Shown: positions 1 through 8,281, numbered from the stretch's first letter. The stretch is DNA of 64,000 nucleotides from Oceanirhabdus seepicola (GCF_023684385.1 NZ_JAGSOJ010000005.1:124001-188000); one strand, 5' to 3'. Numbers and translations: made by a program. Notes: generated by a model not told the origin, from the letters alone.

Positions 1-96
1 CATCACCCTTTGTAACCGGTTTCTAACTTATCTTTATTATATCCTTTCCTTATGAATTTATCAAATCTAAATTTTCTCAATTCTTTGAATTAGCTA

Positions 97-166
97 GGGG
101 ACAGTTCTCAAGTTTTTCTCGTTATACAATTTATAATTACAGCTATATTTCCTGAGAACTGTCCCC
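97..166. repeat. GGGGACAGTTCTC repeat, inverted pair (copy 1)
   Basis: The left arm GGGGACAGTTCTCA (97-110) is matched by its reverse complement at 153-166. The roughly 40-nt core is AT-rich and, unlike most other copies, not clearly self-complementary. It lies downstream of the broken aldo/keto reductase gene. It is the first of nine inverted pairs of this family in the window. Confidence 0.85.
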
Positions 167-234
167 TAAATTCTTTAAGATAAAAAGATTATGAGAAAAT
201 GATTTTTCTTATGATCTCAATATTCATATGCCAA

Positions 235-1311
235 TTAATCCTCTAAATTCATTCTAATTTGTTCCTTTATCAATCTCAACTTTAATAAATCATTATTAAT
301 ATCAAACCTATTGTTCTTAATATATATCAATTCTGAGAATAACTGCATCCCCAAATCACTGTTAAATTTTCCGTTATCAATATAAAAATCAATAATAAAT
401 ATAAGATTCTTTATTTCTTCTGTAACATCATTACTTGGTTGTCCTTTTAAAACTCTTTCAATCCATTTCTTGGTTCTTCTATCTCTCTCATCATTCTCAG
501 ATTCCATGAATTCATCAATTTTTTTCATTACCCTTTTATCTAAATTAATATCCAGAGCCTTAATATTCTCTTTTAAATGTTCAATTTTCGTAGGTCCTGT
601 CAAGGCTTTCCAAACCCCTTCTTTATTAATGACCCATGAAATAACTAACTGTGCAATAGAACAACCTTGTTCCATTGCTAACTTTTTCATATACTCAATC
701 AATTTAGATATTCTATTCATTCTTTCTTTGTTAAACAAGGAATCTATAGATCGTATATCATAATCTTGAAACATTGTATTTTTATCTATTGCTCCTGTCA
801 ACAAACCTCTAGCCGTTATACTAAATGGAATAATCTTCACTTCTCTTATCATTGAATATAACCGACTATTACTGCTTTCCTTAACCCTTCTTAGAAAGTT
901 ATAATTTTGACTGTTTATAATATTCATCTCCATCAAAATTGAAAATACATTTCCCTTTTTCAAGTACTCACCTATCTCTTCATTACTGACATGTCCTATA
1001 CCATATGCTCTTACATAACCTTTTCTCTTTAAATTCTCCAATCATTCTATAGTTTCTTCAATATTACTTTCTTTACTACCATAATGAATATGAAAAATAT
1101 CAATATAATCGGTATTCAGTCGTCTTAATGCACCACCTAAAATTTCCTCACTATCACCATATGTGCTAGCTGTATCAAAATACCTTATCCCCATATCATA
1201 AGCATTATTTAGTAGATTTATTTTTTCCTTCTTAATTAATTCCTTTCCATAAGCACCACTTAGTCCATAGCATCCATAACCTAATTTTAATCCCTTATCA
1301 AAGCTTTCCAC
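235..1311 (-). pseudogene. Aldo/keto reductase, broken by an in-frame TGA and an internal deletion
   Basis: The 5' part (1311-1042) encodes an AKR N-terminus with FDTASTYGDSEE, containing the catalytic Asp and Tyr. The same frame continues after a TGA at 1042-1044 into the C-terminal barrel half (LENLKRKGYVRAYGIG, ALTGPTKIEHLKENIKALD). The segment that normally links the Tyr strand to LRRLNTDYIDIFHIH is missing, about 40 residues. It carries the catalytic Lys of the family (the TKV strand), so even stop readthrough would not restore a normal enzyme. A tail of about 80 residues after the barrel is unusual for the family. The start is GTG after a GGGGGA ribosome site, 8 bp behind the merR stop, so the two formed an operon. 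A second initiation at TTG 1041 is possible but has no good ribosome site. Confidence 0.8.
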
Positions 1312-1319
1312 GCTTCCCC

Positions 1320-1700
1320 CTACCCCTTTGAAATTATTTCAATCTTTTTTTCAATAGCTTTTAACTCCCCCTTGGCAATCTGTATATCTGCTTCTAATTG
1401 CCTAATATGATCATATTTATAAGCTATCATATTTTTCAACAGCTCCAAATCTTCATCTTTTATTACTCCATTATATATATCCCTATCAACTCGCTCATCA
1501 ACCTCAAGCATCTCTTTTATTACACTTAATGTGAACATAAGCTTTTTCAATTGAAGAATACTCTTTAATTTTTTACATTCACTTATAGAGTACTCTCTTT
1601 TACCCCCAATTCTATCAGGCTTTAACATTTTTAGCTTTTCATAATACCTTAAGGTATCCTTTGATATACAATACTTTTCACTAACTTCACTAATCCTCAT
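1320..1700 (-). CDS. MerR-family transcriptional regulator
   Basis: This is a 126-residue MerR-type regulator. Residues 1-70 form the winged helix-turn-helix (MRISEVSEKYCISKDTLRYYEKLKML), and residues 80-126 form the dimerising coiled coil. There is no separate ligand domain and no Cys cluster, so it is probably not a metal sensor of the classical kind. The ATG follows a GGGGGA ribosome site. It lies upstream of, and probably co-transcribed with, the now broken aldo/keto reductase, an arrangement common for redox or xenobiotic-responsive MerR proteins. Its own promoter has the stretched 19-bp spacer expected for MerR control. The inducer is unknown. Confidence 0.9.
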   Translation of the reverse strand: MRISEVSEKYCISKDTLRYYEKLKMLKPDRIGGKREYSISECKKLKSILQLKKLMFTLSVIKEMLEVDERVDRDIYNGVIKDEDLELLKNMIAYKYDHIRQLEADIQIAKGELKAIEKKIEIISKG

Positions 1701-1735
1701 GAAAATCCCCCTAAAATTACTTTACTCTTACTAAA

Positions 1736-1766
1736 AGTATATCGGTTGGAGTTTACTCCATGTCAA
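1736..1766 (-). promoter_or_regulatory. MerR-type promoter with 19-bp spacer and operator dyad
   Basis: On the minus strand, TTGACA (1766-1761) and TATACT (1741-1736) are separated by 19 bp (1742-1760). The spacer contains the palindrome TGGAGTAAACTCCA (1747-1760). An over-long spacer holding a dyad is the hallmark of promoters that MerR proteins activate by DNA distortion. It sits just upstream of the MerR gene at 1320-1700, which implies autoregulation. Confidence 0.85.
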
Positions 1767-1883
1767 TAATAAATAATAATCTTAAAATTTATAAACTTTG
1801 CTGCAAAACCAATACTACTCTTTTTGCAGAACGCAAAAGAACCTACAAAATATATATAGGTTCCTTTACTGTGATTTTTATTA

Positions 1884-2060
1884 TTATGTTTCAATTAATT
1901 TTGATACTTCCACTTCCATTATTCGATTATTGTTTAGATTTTTGACCATTGCAGTTTTCTTATCAAAATTTAATTCATTGATCCATACATCATTATTATT
2001 GTATTTCACATCTAATACACCTTTTGAATTAAAAATTTCCTGTGCTCTTTTCATTAACAT
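1884..2060 (-). CDS. sspH: H-type small acid-soluble spore protein
   Basis: The protein is about 58 residues (MLMKRAQEIFNSKGVLDV, then VWINELNFDKKTAMVKNL). It matches the SASP-H family: the RAxEIxxSxG N-terminus, a central WIE/WIN strand and a final VxxLxE-like end. Such proteins are made in the forespore and are found in the spore core. I chose the ATG at 2060, a few bases after a GGGGTG ribosome site. A GTG three codons upstream overlaps that site and is less likely. A CATAATA sequence upstream resembles a sigma-G -10 element, but no convincing -35 is visible. The gene supports assignment to a spore former. Confidence 0.85.
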   Translation of the reverse strand: MLMKRAQEIFNSKGVLDVKYNNNDVWINELNFDKKTAMVKNLNNNRIMEVEVSKLIET

Positions 2061-2547
2061 GTAAATCACCCCAAATATTATGGATTAAATAAATTAATAT
2101 TTATATACTAATTAAAACTTCAACATTTAATTATTAAAACTACGTTTTCTAATCCGTTAGAACAATTAAGTATTTTAAAAGTTCAAATAGTACTGATTTA
2201 GTTTAACCATTCTGGTAGTTTCAATTCTTTATTTTAATATTTAGTAGTGGAGTCATGATAATGAATTATTTAGCCTTAAACACACCTTTTGTTTCCTTCA
2301 AACTGTCAGCAATATCTTTTAAATCTATTATACTTGCTCTAATATCTCCAAATGATTTTCAGACATAATGATTTCATTTCCCATTAAATTGATTTTCTTT
2401 TATATTCTTCAAAAACATAATTTATTATTCATAGAATTTAACTATATGGAGGGGATAATTATGAAAAAACAGTATATTTATGATTGCTTTATTATTACTA
2501 GTGGGGGTGTAGTATAATCAATTAAAGATTATACTCATAATATGTTG
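2061..2547. other. Intergenic region with gene remnants
   Basis: No intact gene is visible in these 487 bp. The region holds a minus-strand remnant resembling the end of a chemoreceptor (2266-2355). It also holds a plus-strand start (ATG 2461 after GGAGGGG) that stops after 18 codons. One base out of frame, the latter continues as a hydrophobic stretch (MIALLLLVGV), so it looks like the frameshifted signal peptide of a lost secreted protein. The rest is AT-rich with no feature I can support. Confidence 0.5.
2266..2355 (-). pseudogene. Remnant of a methyl-accepting chemotaxis protein C-terminus
   Basis: Read on the minus strand, about 28 codons give GDIRASIIDLKDIADSLKE followed by TKGVFKAK and a TAA at 2266-2268. 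This resembles the last helix and tail of chemoreceptors, where ADxLxExxxxFKI-type ends are typical. Upstream the frame is closed by a stop and no signalling hairpin is present, so only the tip of the gene survives. The match is short, and a chance resemblance cannot be excluded. Confidence 0.4.
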
Positions 2548-3267
2548 TTATTTATCTGCTGAATATAGTTTTACAAAGTTCTTCGGTACATTATTTTCAA
2601 GTTCTTTCATTGCTTTTAGTTTTATATCTGAATTATTTTTATCGTTATTGTCATTATAATAGCAATAAGCAAAATAATGTCCCATATACTGATTTCTAAA
2701 ATCTTTATCCTGTATTAATAATTGTGTATCTGTGATAGTCAATTTAGAATAATTTTTGTTTATATAGTAGGATTGAATAAAATTAAAAATTGCTATTTCT
2801 ACTTTTGCATCATACCCATTACGTTTTATTCTTAGCCATCTACCACCATCAGTATAAAAACACCCAGCTCTCACAGGTATTAAAGTAGCTACCGATATGC
2901 TTATAGCCACGACCCCTAACATCAGTACAAAAAAATAAGGTTTAAACACAAATAAACATAACATTGTTATTCCAAACACCAGTGAGGATAACGGTCCTCC
3001 TATTAATACCTTTGCAAATTTCTTGAAATTATCTTTATTATCATTAACAGGTACAGTGGCAGTGCAACCACCCCACATAGCCTTATTTTTCTCAAGATAA
3101 AAAATAATTTTACCATTATCATCCCGCTTTAACCCAAATGGCCCTAACACAAATAGCTCGAAACGAAATCCTGATAGTATCCCAACAATGATATGACCCA
3201 ATTCATGTATAGTAACAACTATAAAATAGCACAGTAGTGACTGCATAATATATAGTATTATTTTCAT
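2548..3267 (-). CDS. M50-family (site-2 protease-like) membrane zinc metalloprotease
   Basis: This is an integral membrane protein of about 239 residues. An HELGH zinc-binding motif lies in the first membrane helix (about residue 25), and a TDGGRW motif sits near residue 140, in the place of the third zinc ligand (the DG motif of M50 proteases). Two or three further hydrophobic segments lie between. The C-terminal 80 residues are hydrophilic. I chose the internal ATG at 3267 because GAGGAGG lies 9 nt before it. The gene is last in a PadR-DUF2812-M50 operon. The substrate is unknown; intramembrane or signal-peptide cleavage is inferred from the family only. Confidence 0.8.
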   Translation of the reverse strand: MKIILYIMQSLLCYFIVVTIHELGHIIVGILSGFRFELFVLGPFGLKRDDNGKIIFYLEKNKAMWGGCTATVPVNDNKDNFKKFAKVLIGGPLSSLVFGITMLCLFVFKPYFFVLMLGVVAISISVATLIPVRAGCFYTDGGRWLRIKRNGYDAKVEIAIFNFIQSYYINKNYSKLTITDTQLLIQDKDFRNQYMGHYFAYCYYNDNNDKNNSDIKLKAMKELENNVPKNFVKLYSADK

Positions 3268-3341
3268 ATATCTATCCTCCTCTAAAATTATCTTGTTTCT
3301 AAAAATCAACATTTCTTTTCAACCATAGCACAATGAATCAT

Positions 3342-3887
3342 TTATATTTTGTTCTTCTTAAATTTCATAAACAATGCACATATGATGTACATAACTGTTA
3401 GCCCTATACAAAATTCAATAACTATTGATAATATAAAATGTACAAGTTGATTCACGCCAACTGTCTTAAGCATACGCTGTGCCAATAGAAGTACTATAGT
3501 AAATATAAGTATCCATCCCGCCCCTTTCAATATATCCTTTATCCCTCTATTATTACGTTCTTCTTTTGTAACCTTATCTGAATAGATCGGTAATGTTCCT
3601 GTTTTTGCAGAAAAGAAATGAAATGAATCTCCAATAGAGCACACATAATTCCATCCAGCAGCTTTAAAAACCTCTAGATATTCTGTTTTATCTTCTTCGT
3701 TAATTCTCACACTATCAAGGTTATAAATCAAATCTTGACTTTCACCTTTTTTAAATTTATAACCAAGTCCTTTAAATTTGTAAAAAATCCACCCTTTAGC
3801 TGCCATACTACTTAACATTTTCATCTCTCGCTCTTCAGCAAACCCTAATCCCATAGAAAATTTAAATTTCTTTCTACTATGATTCAT
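3342..3887 (-). CDS. DUF2812-family membrane protein
   Basis: The N-terminal 110 residues show the DUF2812 pattern: EEREMKMLSSMAAKGWIFYKFKG, then EYLEVFKAAGWNYVC and a SAKTGTLPIYSD segment. Two membrane helices follow near residues 120-140 and 150-172, and the protein ends in a basic tail. DUF2812 proteins commonly sit immediately after PadR regulators, as here. The ATG at 3887 overlaps the end of padR by 11 bases, indicating translational coupling. The function of the family is not established. A role in membrane stress control by the PadR partner is a guess from context. Confidence 0.85.
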   Translation of the reverse strand: MNHSRKKFKFSMGLGFAEEREMKMLSSMAAKGWIFYKFKGLGYKFKKGESQDLIYNLDSVRINEEDKTEYLEVFKAAGWNYVCSIGDSFHFFSAKTGTLPIYSDKVTKEERNNRGIKDILKGAGWILIFTIVLLLAQRMLKTVGVNQLVHFILSIVIEFCIGLTVMYIICALFMKFKKNKI

Positions 3888-4227
3888 TTTCACTTCTCCC
3901 TTCTAATAGATTTAACACAGCCTTTCCATGTTCAGCCATCGTAATTCTTCGTTTAATCTCTTTTAAAAGAACCTCTCTCCCTTTGTTCGTAATATTGTAT
4001 ACTTTTCTTCGATCATTATCATTATCTATAAGCTTTATCATTTGTGCCCCTTGCATCTTCTTCAATATTGTATATAAAGACGCTGGACCTATCTTCACCT
4101 CTCCAGTAGTCATCTCTTCTATATTATGCATTATGCTATAACCATGATTTTCCTCAACTAAAGTGAGCAAAATATAATATGATGAATCCGTTAACTGCTC
4201 TTCATCAAAAGAACTCTTTCTAGCCAT
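3877..4227 (-). CDS. PadR-family transcriptional regulator
   Basis: This is a PadR-type winged helix protein of about 116 residues (MARKSSFDEEQLTDSSYYIL, then HGYSIMHNIEEMTTGEVKIGPASLYTIL). The GPASLYTILKKM stretch is the recognition helix typical of PadR proteins. The C-terminal helix for dimerisation is short, as in PadR subfamily 2. I start it at the second ATG (4227), 7 nt after GGAGG. Its stop overlaps the DUF2812 start. A nested palindrome directly upstream (4242-4294) is the likely autorepression site. Confidence 0.9.
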   Translation of the reverse strand: MARKSSFDEEQLTDSSYYILLTLVEENHGYSIMHNIEEMTTGEVKIGPASLYTILKKMQGAQMIKLIDNDNDRRKVYNITNKGREVLLKEIKRRITMAEHGKAVLNLLEGRSENES

Positions 4228-4241
4228 GTTCATTCCTCCAT

Positions 4242-4294
4242 ACTATATCATTAAATACTATATCATTTAACGATATAGCATTTAATGATATAGT
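4242..4294. promoter_or_regulatory. Nested palindromic operator of the padR operon
   Basis: A perfect 15-bp inverted repeat (ACTATATCATTAAAT at 4242-4256 and its complement at 4280-4294) encloses a second inverted repeat (CTATATC at 4258-4264, GATATAG at 4272-4278). The motif CTATATC/GATATAG therefore occurs four times in 53 bp. The block lies 15 bp upstream of the padR start, where a repressor would cover the promoter. PadR autoregulation through such dyads is common; this assignment is by position. Confidence 0.75.
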
Positions 4295-4612
4295 AACATG
4301 CTTTCCAGTTATTGTGAACCTTTATTTGATTGTTTTTCCATAATATTATATAATGTTAATGAATAATAATACGATCAAAGGTGGGATGATATCCGGCAAA
4401 TTTAGTGTTATTAAAATCGTATAACATGAATAAGCATGGAAGTGTAACAAAGTCATATTAATAATTAAATTAGGAAACAATTTGATACGATTTTTTGTGT
4501 GATAATAAATCAAATTATTACATAAAAATTGCTTATTAAGATTGCCTAAATTTATTAAATGATTTTGATTACTCATAATTCCATTGCACCTTATTTGGAA
4601 ACAAGCTTTTAC
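4295..4612. other. Gap with degenerate short ORFs only
   Basis: No convincing gene is visible. A 76-codon minus-strand frame (4346-4576) has a low-complexity, Leu/Ile/Asn-rich sequence with no recognisable domain. Short plus-strand frames (for example from ATG near 4353 to a stop near 4430) look like debris. The strong plus-strand terminator that follows suggests that a plus-strand transcript crosses or once crossed this stretch. Confidence 0.4.
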
Positions 4613-4643
4613 GAGCTACAGAGTAATCTGTAGCTCTTTTTTT
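4613..4643 (+). terminator. Intrinsic terminator
   Basis: A perfect 10-bp stem (GAGCTACAGA, 4613-4622, with TCTGTAGCTC, 4627-4636) and a GTAA loop are followed by seven T residues. Orientation is plus. No intact plus-strand gene lies upstream within the preceding 300 bp. Confidence 0.85.
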
Positions 4644-4695
4644 ATTCTAAAAAATTGTGTTATTATTCAAAATTCAATTATAAGGAGATTTTAAA

Positions 4696-5562
4696 ATGAA
4701 AGAACATAATATAAACAATAATATTGATTTAATAAAACTGATTAATGACATCTCAACTAAACCTAAGCTATATACACCAAGCGATGATAAGTTTTGGGAT
4801 GATGATTACATATCTACTCAAATGCTGACAGCTCATCTTAATCCAAATATTGATGCTGCAAGTCGAAATTTCAGAACAATAGATAGAATTACAAACCATC
4901 TAATCACTTATTTCAATATTAATGAAAACATCAATTTACTAGATATAGGGTGTGGTCCAGGTTTGTACTGCGAAAAGTTTGCACAATCTGGAGCAAATGT
5001 TACAGGAATAGATTTATCTAAAACTTCAATTACCCACGCTATAAACTCTGCTAAAGAAAATTGTTTACACATTAAATATATTAATGATAGTTACTTAGAA
5101 ATGAATTCTCATGAAGATTTTGATATTATTACACTGATTTATTATGACTTTGGCTCTCACTATAAAAATAATCAGGAATTGATAATTAAAAACGTATATA
5201 ATGCATTAAAGCCTAACGGTTACTTTGTTTTTGATGTATTAACAATAAACTTTAAAAATAAAAGGAATATACAAAACAATTGGAATTCTTTTAATGGAGG
5301 CTTTTGGAACAAATCATCTCATACAGTTTTAAGTAAAACTTTCTACTATGAAGATGAAACAACTTTCTTAGATCAATATACTGTTATTACTAAAGATGAC
5401 ACTAAAACTTATAGAATCTATGAAAAATTGTTCACTTTAAATGAACTTGAAGAAATGTTGAATAAATATGGATTGAAGATTGTAGAGAAGTGGGCTGACT
5501 TAGATGGTACTCCATATGATGAAAACTCAACTTCTTTAGGTTTAGTTGTTCAGAAACTCTAA
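4696..5562 (+). CDS. Class I SAM-dependent methyltransferase
   Basis: This is a 288-residue soluble protein with a Rossmann-type methyltransferase core. Motif I is LLDIGCGPGLY (about residues 80-90), followed by GANVTGIDLS (acidic end of strand 2), then FDIITLIYYDFGSHY and LKPNGYFVFDVL. The N-terminal 60 residues are a helical lid with no clear match. AAGGAG lies 8 nt before the ATG. The substrate cannot be told from sequence. The gene is followed by a nitroreductase, with a 52-bp gap and the same direction, so they may be co-transcribed. Confidence 0.85.
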   Translation: MKEHNINNNIDLIKLINDISTKPKLYTPSDDKFWDDDYISTQMLTAHLNPNIDAASRNFRTIDRITNHLITYFNINENINLLDIGCGPGLYCEKFAQSGANVTGIDLSKTSITHAINSAKENCLHIKYINDSYLEMNSHEDFDIITLIYYDFGSHYKNNQELIIKNVYNALKPNGYFVFDVLTINFKNKRNIQNNWNSFNGGFWNKSSHTVLSKTFYYEDETTFLDQYTVITKDDTKTYRIYEKLFTLNELEEMLNKYGLKIVEKWADLDGTPYDENSTSLGLVVQKL

Positions 5563-5614
5563 TTTATATATTTACCTTAAAATCAAAAGTTATAAATTTG
5601 AAAGGAGTTATATT

Positions 5615-6199
5615 ATGATAAATGAATTATTAAAAAAACGTTGTAGTGTGAGGAATTTTAGTTCAAGAAGAGTTCCTACAGAAATTATAGATTATATACT
5701 TGAGGCTGGAAGACTCTCCCCTTCAGGAGGAAATGAACAACCATGGAAATTCGGTGTAATCAAAGATAAATCACTAATTAAAAGCATCTCAAAAATTTGT
5801 TATAATCAAAAATGGATTGAATCTTCAAACTTTCTTATTGTATTATGTGCAACAATTGTGGATGAAGAGTCAGGTGGATTATTTATTCAACACTCACGTT
5901 GTCCAGAACTAAAAGAAACTATTTCTACCCTTCCAAAAGATTTATATTCAAAAATAAATCTAGAAGAACACCAAACAAAAATCCCAGGTTCTAATATGGT
6001 ACTAGCAGCTTTGGAAAAAGGAATATACTCAACTTGGATATCATATTTCAATGTTGAGGATCTCAAAACCTTACTAAAACTACCTATTAACTGCTATCCT
6101 TCTGAGATATTAGCATTTGGCTATCCTGATGGTGAAATTAAAATATCTTCAAAAAAGTCTTTGGATGAGATAGTGTTTTATGATAGTTATTCTTTATAA
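5615..6199 (+). CDS. Nitroreductase-family flavoprotein
   Basis: This is a 194-residue FMN-dependent oxidoreductase of the nitroreductase fold. The N-terminus LLKKRCSVRNFSSRRVP gives the FMN-phosphate binding basic cluster. APTAGN-like LSPSGGNEQPWKFGVI follows, and ALEKGIYSTWISYF then LAFGYPDGE close the fold. I chose the ATG at 5615, 7 nt after AAAGGAG. A longer in-frame start would run into the upstream methyltransferase end. Substrates may be quinones, nitro compounds or flavins. A hairpin after the gene probably ends transcription. Confidence 0.85.
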   Translation: MINELLKKRCSVRNFSSRRVPTEIIDYILEAGRLSPSGGNEQPWKFGVIKDKSLIKSISKICYNQKWIESSNFLIVLCATIVDEESGGLFIQHSRCPELKETISTLPKDLYSKINLEEHQTKIPGSNMVLAALEKGIYSTWISYFNVEDLKTLLKLPINCYPSEILAFGYPDGEIKISSKKSLDEIVFYDSYSL

Positions 6200-6266
6200 T
6201 AAATGATTATATAATAGTAACCTTACAGTTAATATACTTCAAGCCATTATATTAAAATTAAAACCC

Positions 6267-6297
6267 AGAAACCAAAGGATTAACCTCTTTGGTTTCT
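6267..6297. terminator. Hairpin between convergent genes
   Basis: An 11-bp perfect stem (AGAAACCAAAG, 6267-6277, with CTTTGGTTTCT, 6287-6297) lies between the nitroreductase and the convergent exonuclease III gene. The flanks are only moderately T-rich, so termination strength is uncertain. Its symmetry and position suggest bidirectional use. Confidence 0.6.
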
Positions 6298-6353
6298 AGG
6301 TTATATATCATTCTAAGTATTCATTATTTTATATCTATTCTATATACCTTGGA

Positions 6354-7106
6354 TTATTCAATCACTAACTCAACAGGACAGTGATCTGATCCTAATATTT
6401 CAGTGTGTATATCTGCACTAACAAGTCTGTTTTTTAAAGATTCAGATGTACAGAAATAATCTATACGCCACCCTGCATTATTAGCTCTAGCGTTTCGCAT
6501 GTATGACCACCAAGAATACATCCCTTCTTTATCTGGATTAAAGAATCGATAAGTATCAATAAATCCTTCACTTAAGAATATTGACATCTTTTCTCTTTCT
6601 TCATCTGTAAAACCAGCATTTTTTCTATTTGTCTTAGGATTTTTAAGGTCTATTTCTTTATGAGCTACATTTAAATCTCCACACATTATAACAGGCTTAA
6701 CCTTATCTAATTGTTTAAGATATGCTCTAAAATCATCTTCCCATAACATTCTATTATCCAATCTCTCTAATCCACGCTTTGAATTTGGAGTATATACCGT
6801 TACAAAGTAAAAATCCTCAAACTCTAAGGTTATGACTCTTCCTTCTTGATCATGTTCTTCAATATCAATTCCATAAGTAACACTTATAGGCTCTTTTTTA
6901 GTAAATATAGCTGTTCCTGAATACCCTTTCTTAACAGCATAATTCCAATATTGATAATACCCTTCAAGCTCTAAATCAATCTGTCCCTCTTGTAATTTAC
7001 TCTCCTGAATACAAAAAATATCAGCATCTATTTCATTAAAGAAATCTAGAAACCCTTTTTTTACACAGGCTCTTATCCCATTCACATTCCATGAAATTAA
7101 TTTCAT
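6354..7106 (-). CDS. xth: Exodeoxyribonuclease III (AP endonuclease)
   Basis: This is a full-length 250-residue EEP-fold nuclease of base excision repair, which cuts DNA at abasic sites and degrades 3' ends. Visible active-site motifs are SWNVNGIRA (Asn7), CIQESK (metal-binding Glu35), VTVYTPNS, CGDLNVAH (Asp/Asn) and the C-terminal GSDHCPVEL (catalytic His). I chose the ATG at 7106 (MKLISWNV), preceded by GAGGAGAG at good spacing; the six upstream codons fall in the ribosome site. It appears to be a single gene, with a repeat copy upstream at 7232. Confidence 0.95.
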   Translation of the reverse strand: MKLISWNVNGIRACVKKGFLDFFNEIDADIFCIQESKLQEGQIDLELEGYYQYWNYAVKKGYSGTAIFTKKEPISVTYGIDIEEHDQEGRVITLEFEDFYFVTVYTPNSKRGLERLDNRMLWEDDFRAYLKQLDKVKPVIMCGDLNVAHKEIDLKNPKTNRKNAGFTDEEREKMSIFLSEGFIDTYRFFNPDKEGMYSWWSYMRNARANNAGWRIDYFCTSESLKNRLVSADIHTEILGSDHCPVELVIE

Positions 7107-7231
7107 CTCTTTCTCTCCTCTCAAATATCATCTATGAATAATAAATTATCAATTCTAAAATTAAAATAATAACATTCTAGTAATTAATATTAATTTTCTC
7201 TTAATATAGATTATACCATAGAACAAAAATA

Positions 7232-7297
7232 AGGGACAGTTCTCAATAATTTATTAAGAAAACTTATGTTTTCTTAATAAACTTGAGAACTGTCCCC
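7232..7297. repeat. GGGGACAGTTCTC repeat, inverted pair (copy 2)
   Basis: The arms AGGGACAGTTCTCAA and TTGAGAACTGTCCCC enclose a core that itself pairs (TTTATTAAGAAAAC with GTTTTCTTAATAAA), giving a near-continuous stem of about 30 bp. The right end is 9 bp from the stop of the PH-domain gene, consistent with a terminator. Confidence 0.9.
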
Positions 7298-7305
7298 CAT
7301 ATATT

Positions 7306-7674
7306 CTATAATATATGCGTTGCTATAATCCTATCGAGCTTTCTTATATCTATACCTTTTTTCAAATTCAACTTAAAATTTCCTGCCCTAGTCCACAATT
7401 GAAGTTCTGCATTAAAGTCTAAGACTTTTCCTGCATTCTCACTTGAATACATAACTATAGACTTGAACGGAAGAGAATACACTTCAACTTTCTTACCTGT
7501 AATCCCTTGCTTGTCCGCAACAATTATCCTCTTATTTGTTACCGCAGCTACGTCTCTAATTGTTTTGTATGCTACTTCTACCTCTTCCCCTTCAATTAAT
7601 ATATCCTTTATTTCATTAGGTATGCTTGTCTCTGCTATAAAAGTCCAATTCATAATTTCATTAAGATTTGCCAA
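7306..7674 (-). CDS. Bacterial PH-domain protein
   Basis: This is a 122-residue protein resembling bacterial pleckstrin-homology domains of the YvbH/bPH type. A series of beta strands (EEVEVAYKTIRDVAAVTNKR, then IIVADKQGITGKKVEVYSLPF and KSIVMYSSEN) is followed by the closing amphipathic helix (KKGIDIRKLDRIIATHIL). There is no signal peptide or membrane segment, so it is cytosolic. The start is TTG at 7674, about 10 nt after AAAGGGGA; an ATG overlapping the ribosome site is in another frame. The role is unknown. Confidence 0.75.
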   Translation of the reverse strand: MANLNEIMNWTFIAETSIPNEIKDILIEGEEVEVAYKTIRDVAAVTNKRIIVADKQGITGKKVEVYSLPFKSIVMYSSENAGKVLDFNAELQLWTRAGNFKLNLKKGIDIRKLDRIIATHIL

Positions 7675-7855
7675 TGTAATTCATCCCCTTTATTTGTAAT
7701 TATATACCATTTTAACATTATGTATTAATTTTATAAACAGTTTTTTATTATTATATAGGTATAAAATAGTTATAATTGTTTTTCACTCTTTATTTGTAAT
7801 TAAATGAATGCTAATATTTAGACTGATATAATTCCATAGAAGGGAGAGTAATTGC

Positions 7856-8281
7856 ATGAAATATATAATGACTGATAATCCAAAAGAACAAGATCTTAAT
7901 GTAATTATAAATAATTTAATAGAATACAATCTTTCTCAGATAGAGCTAAAAGAAGTTAAACCACTAGCAATTTTTGTTAATGATGAAGCTGGAAATAACA
8001 TAGGAGGGATTTCAGCAGAAACTCATGGTAATTGGTTAGAGATATCATTATTATGGGTTGATGAAAATTTAAGAGGTCAGAAAATCGGTTCTAAATTATT
8101 AATAGATGCTGAATCAGAAGCCATAAAAAGAGGTTGTAAATATTCATTTCTTGATACTTTTAGTTTTCAAGCTAGGGACTTTTATGTAAAGTTAGGATAC
8201 AAAGAAGTTTTCACATTAGAAGAATATCCTCTAACCAGTAAACGTCATTATTTTGTAAAGCAATTGACAGAGAATGAGTAA
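7856..8281 (+). CDS. GNAT-family N-acetyltransferase
   Basis: This is a 141-residue single GNAT domain. The acetyl-CoA pyrophosphate loop is LRGQKIGSKLL (about residue 75), preceded by the beta-4 strand WLEISLLWVDE and followed by FLDTFSFQARDFYVKLGYKE, the usual beta-5/alpha-4 hallmark. The ATG lies 7 nt after AGGGAGAG. The acceptor substrate is not predictable. It is one of seven GNAT genes in the window and stands alone. Confidence 0.85.
   Translation: MKYIMTDNPKEQDLNVIINNLIEYNLSQIELKEVKPLAIFVNDEAGNNIGGISAETHGNWLEISLLWVDENLRGQKIGSKLLIDAESEAIKRGCKYSFLDTFSFQARDFYVKLGYKEVFTLEEYPLTSKRHYFVKQLTENE

Noticed and set aside
1042..1044. The in-frame TGA in the aldo/keto reductase as a selenocysteine codon or programmed readthrough.
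   Set aside because: The position corresponds to a variable helix residue of the family, not a redox site. I see no SECIS-like hairpin right after it, and the gene also lacks the catalytic Lys segment, so decay is simpler.
1760..2064. Plus-strand ORFs over the spore protein gene.
   Set aside because: They are shadows of the minus-strand sspH gene, without ribosome sites or similarity.
4346..4576. A 76-codon minus-strand ORF as a small membrane protein.
   Set aside because: Composition is low-complexity Asn/Leu/Ile, as random AT-rich DNA gives. The ribosome site is weak and there is no recognisable domain.
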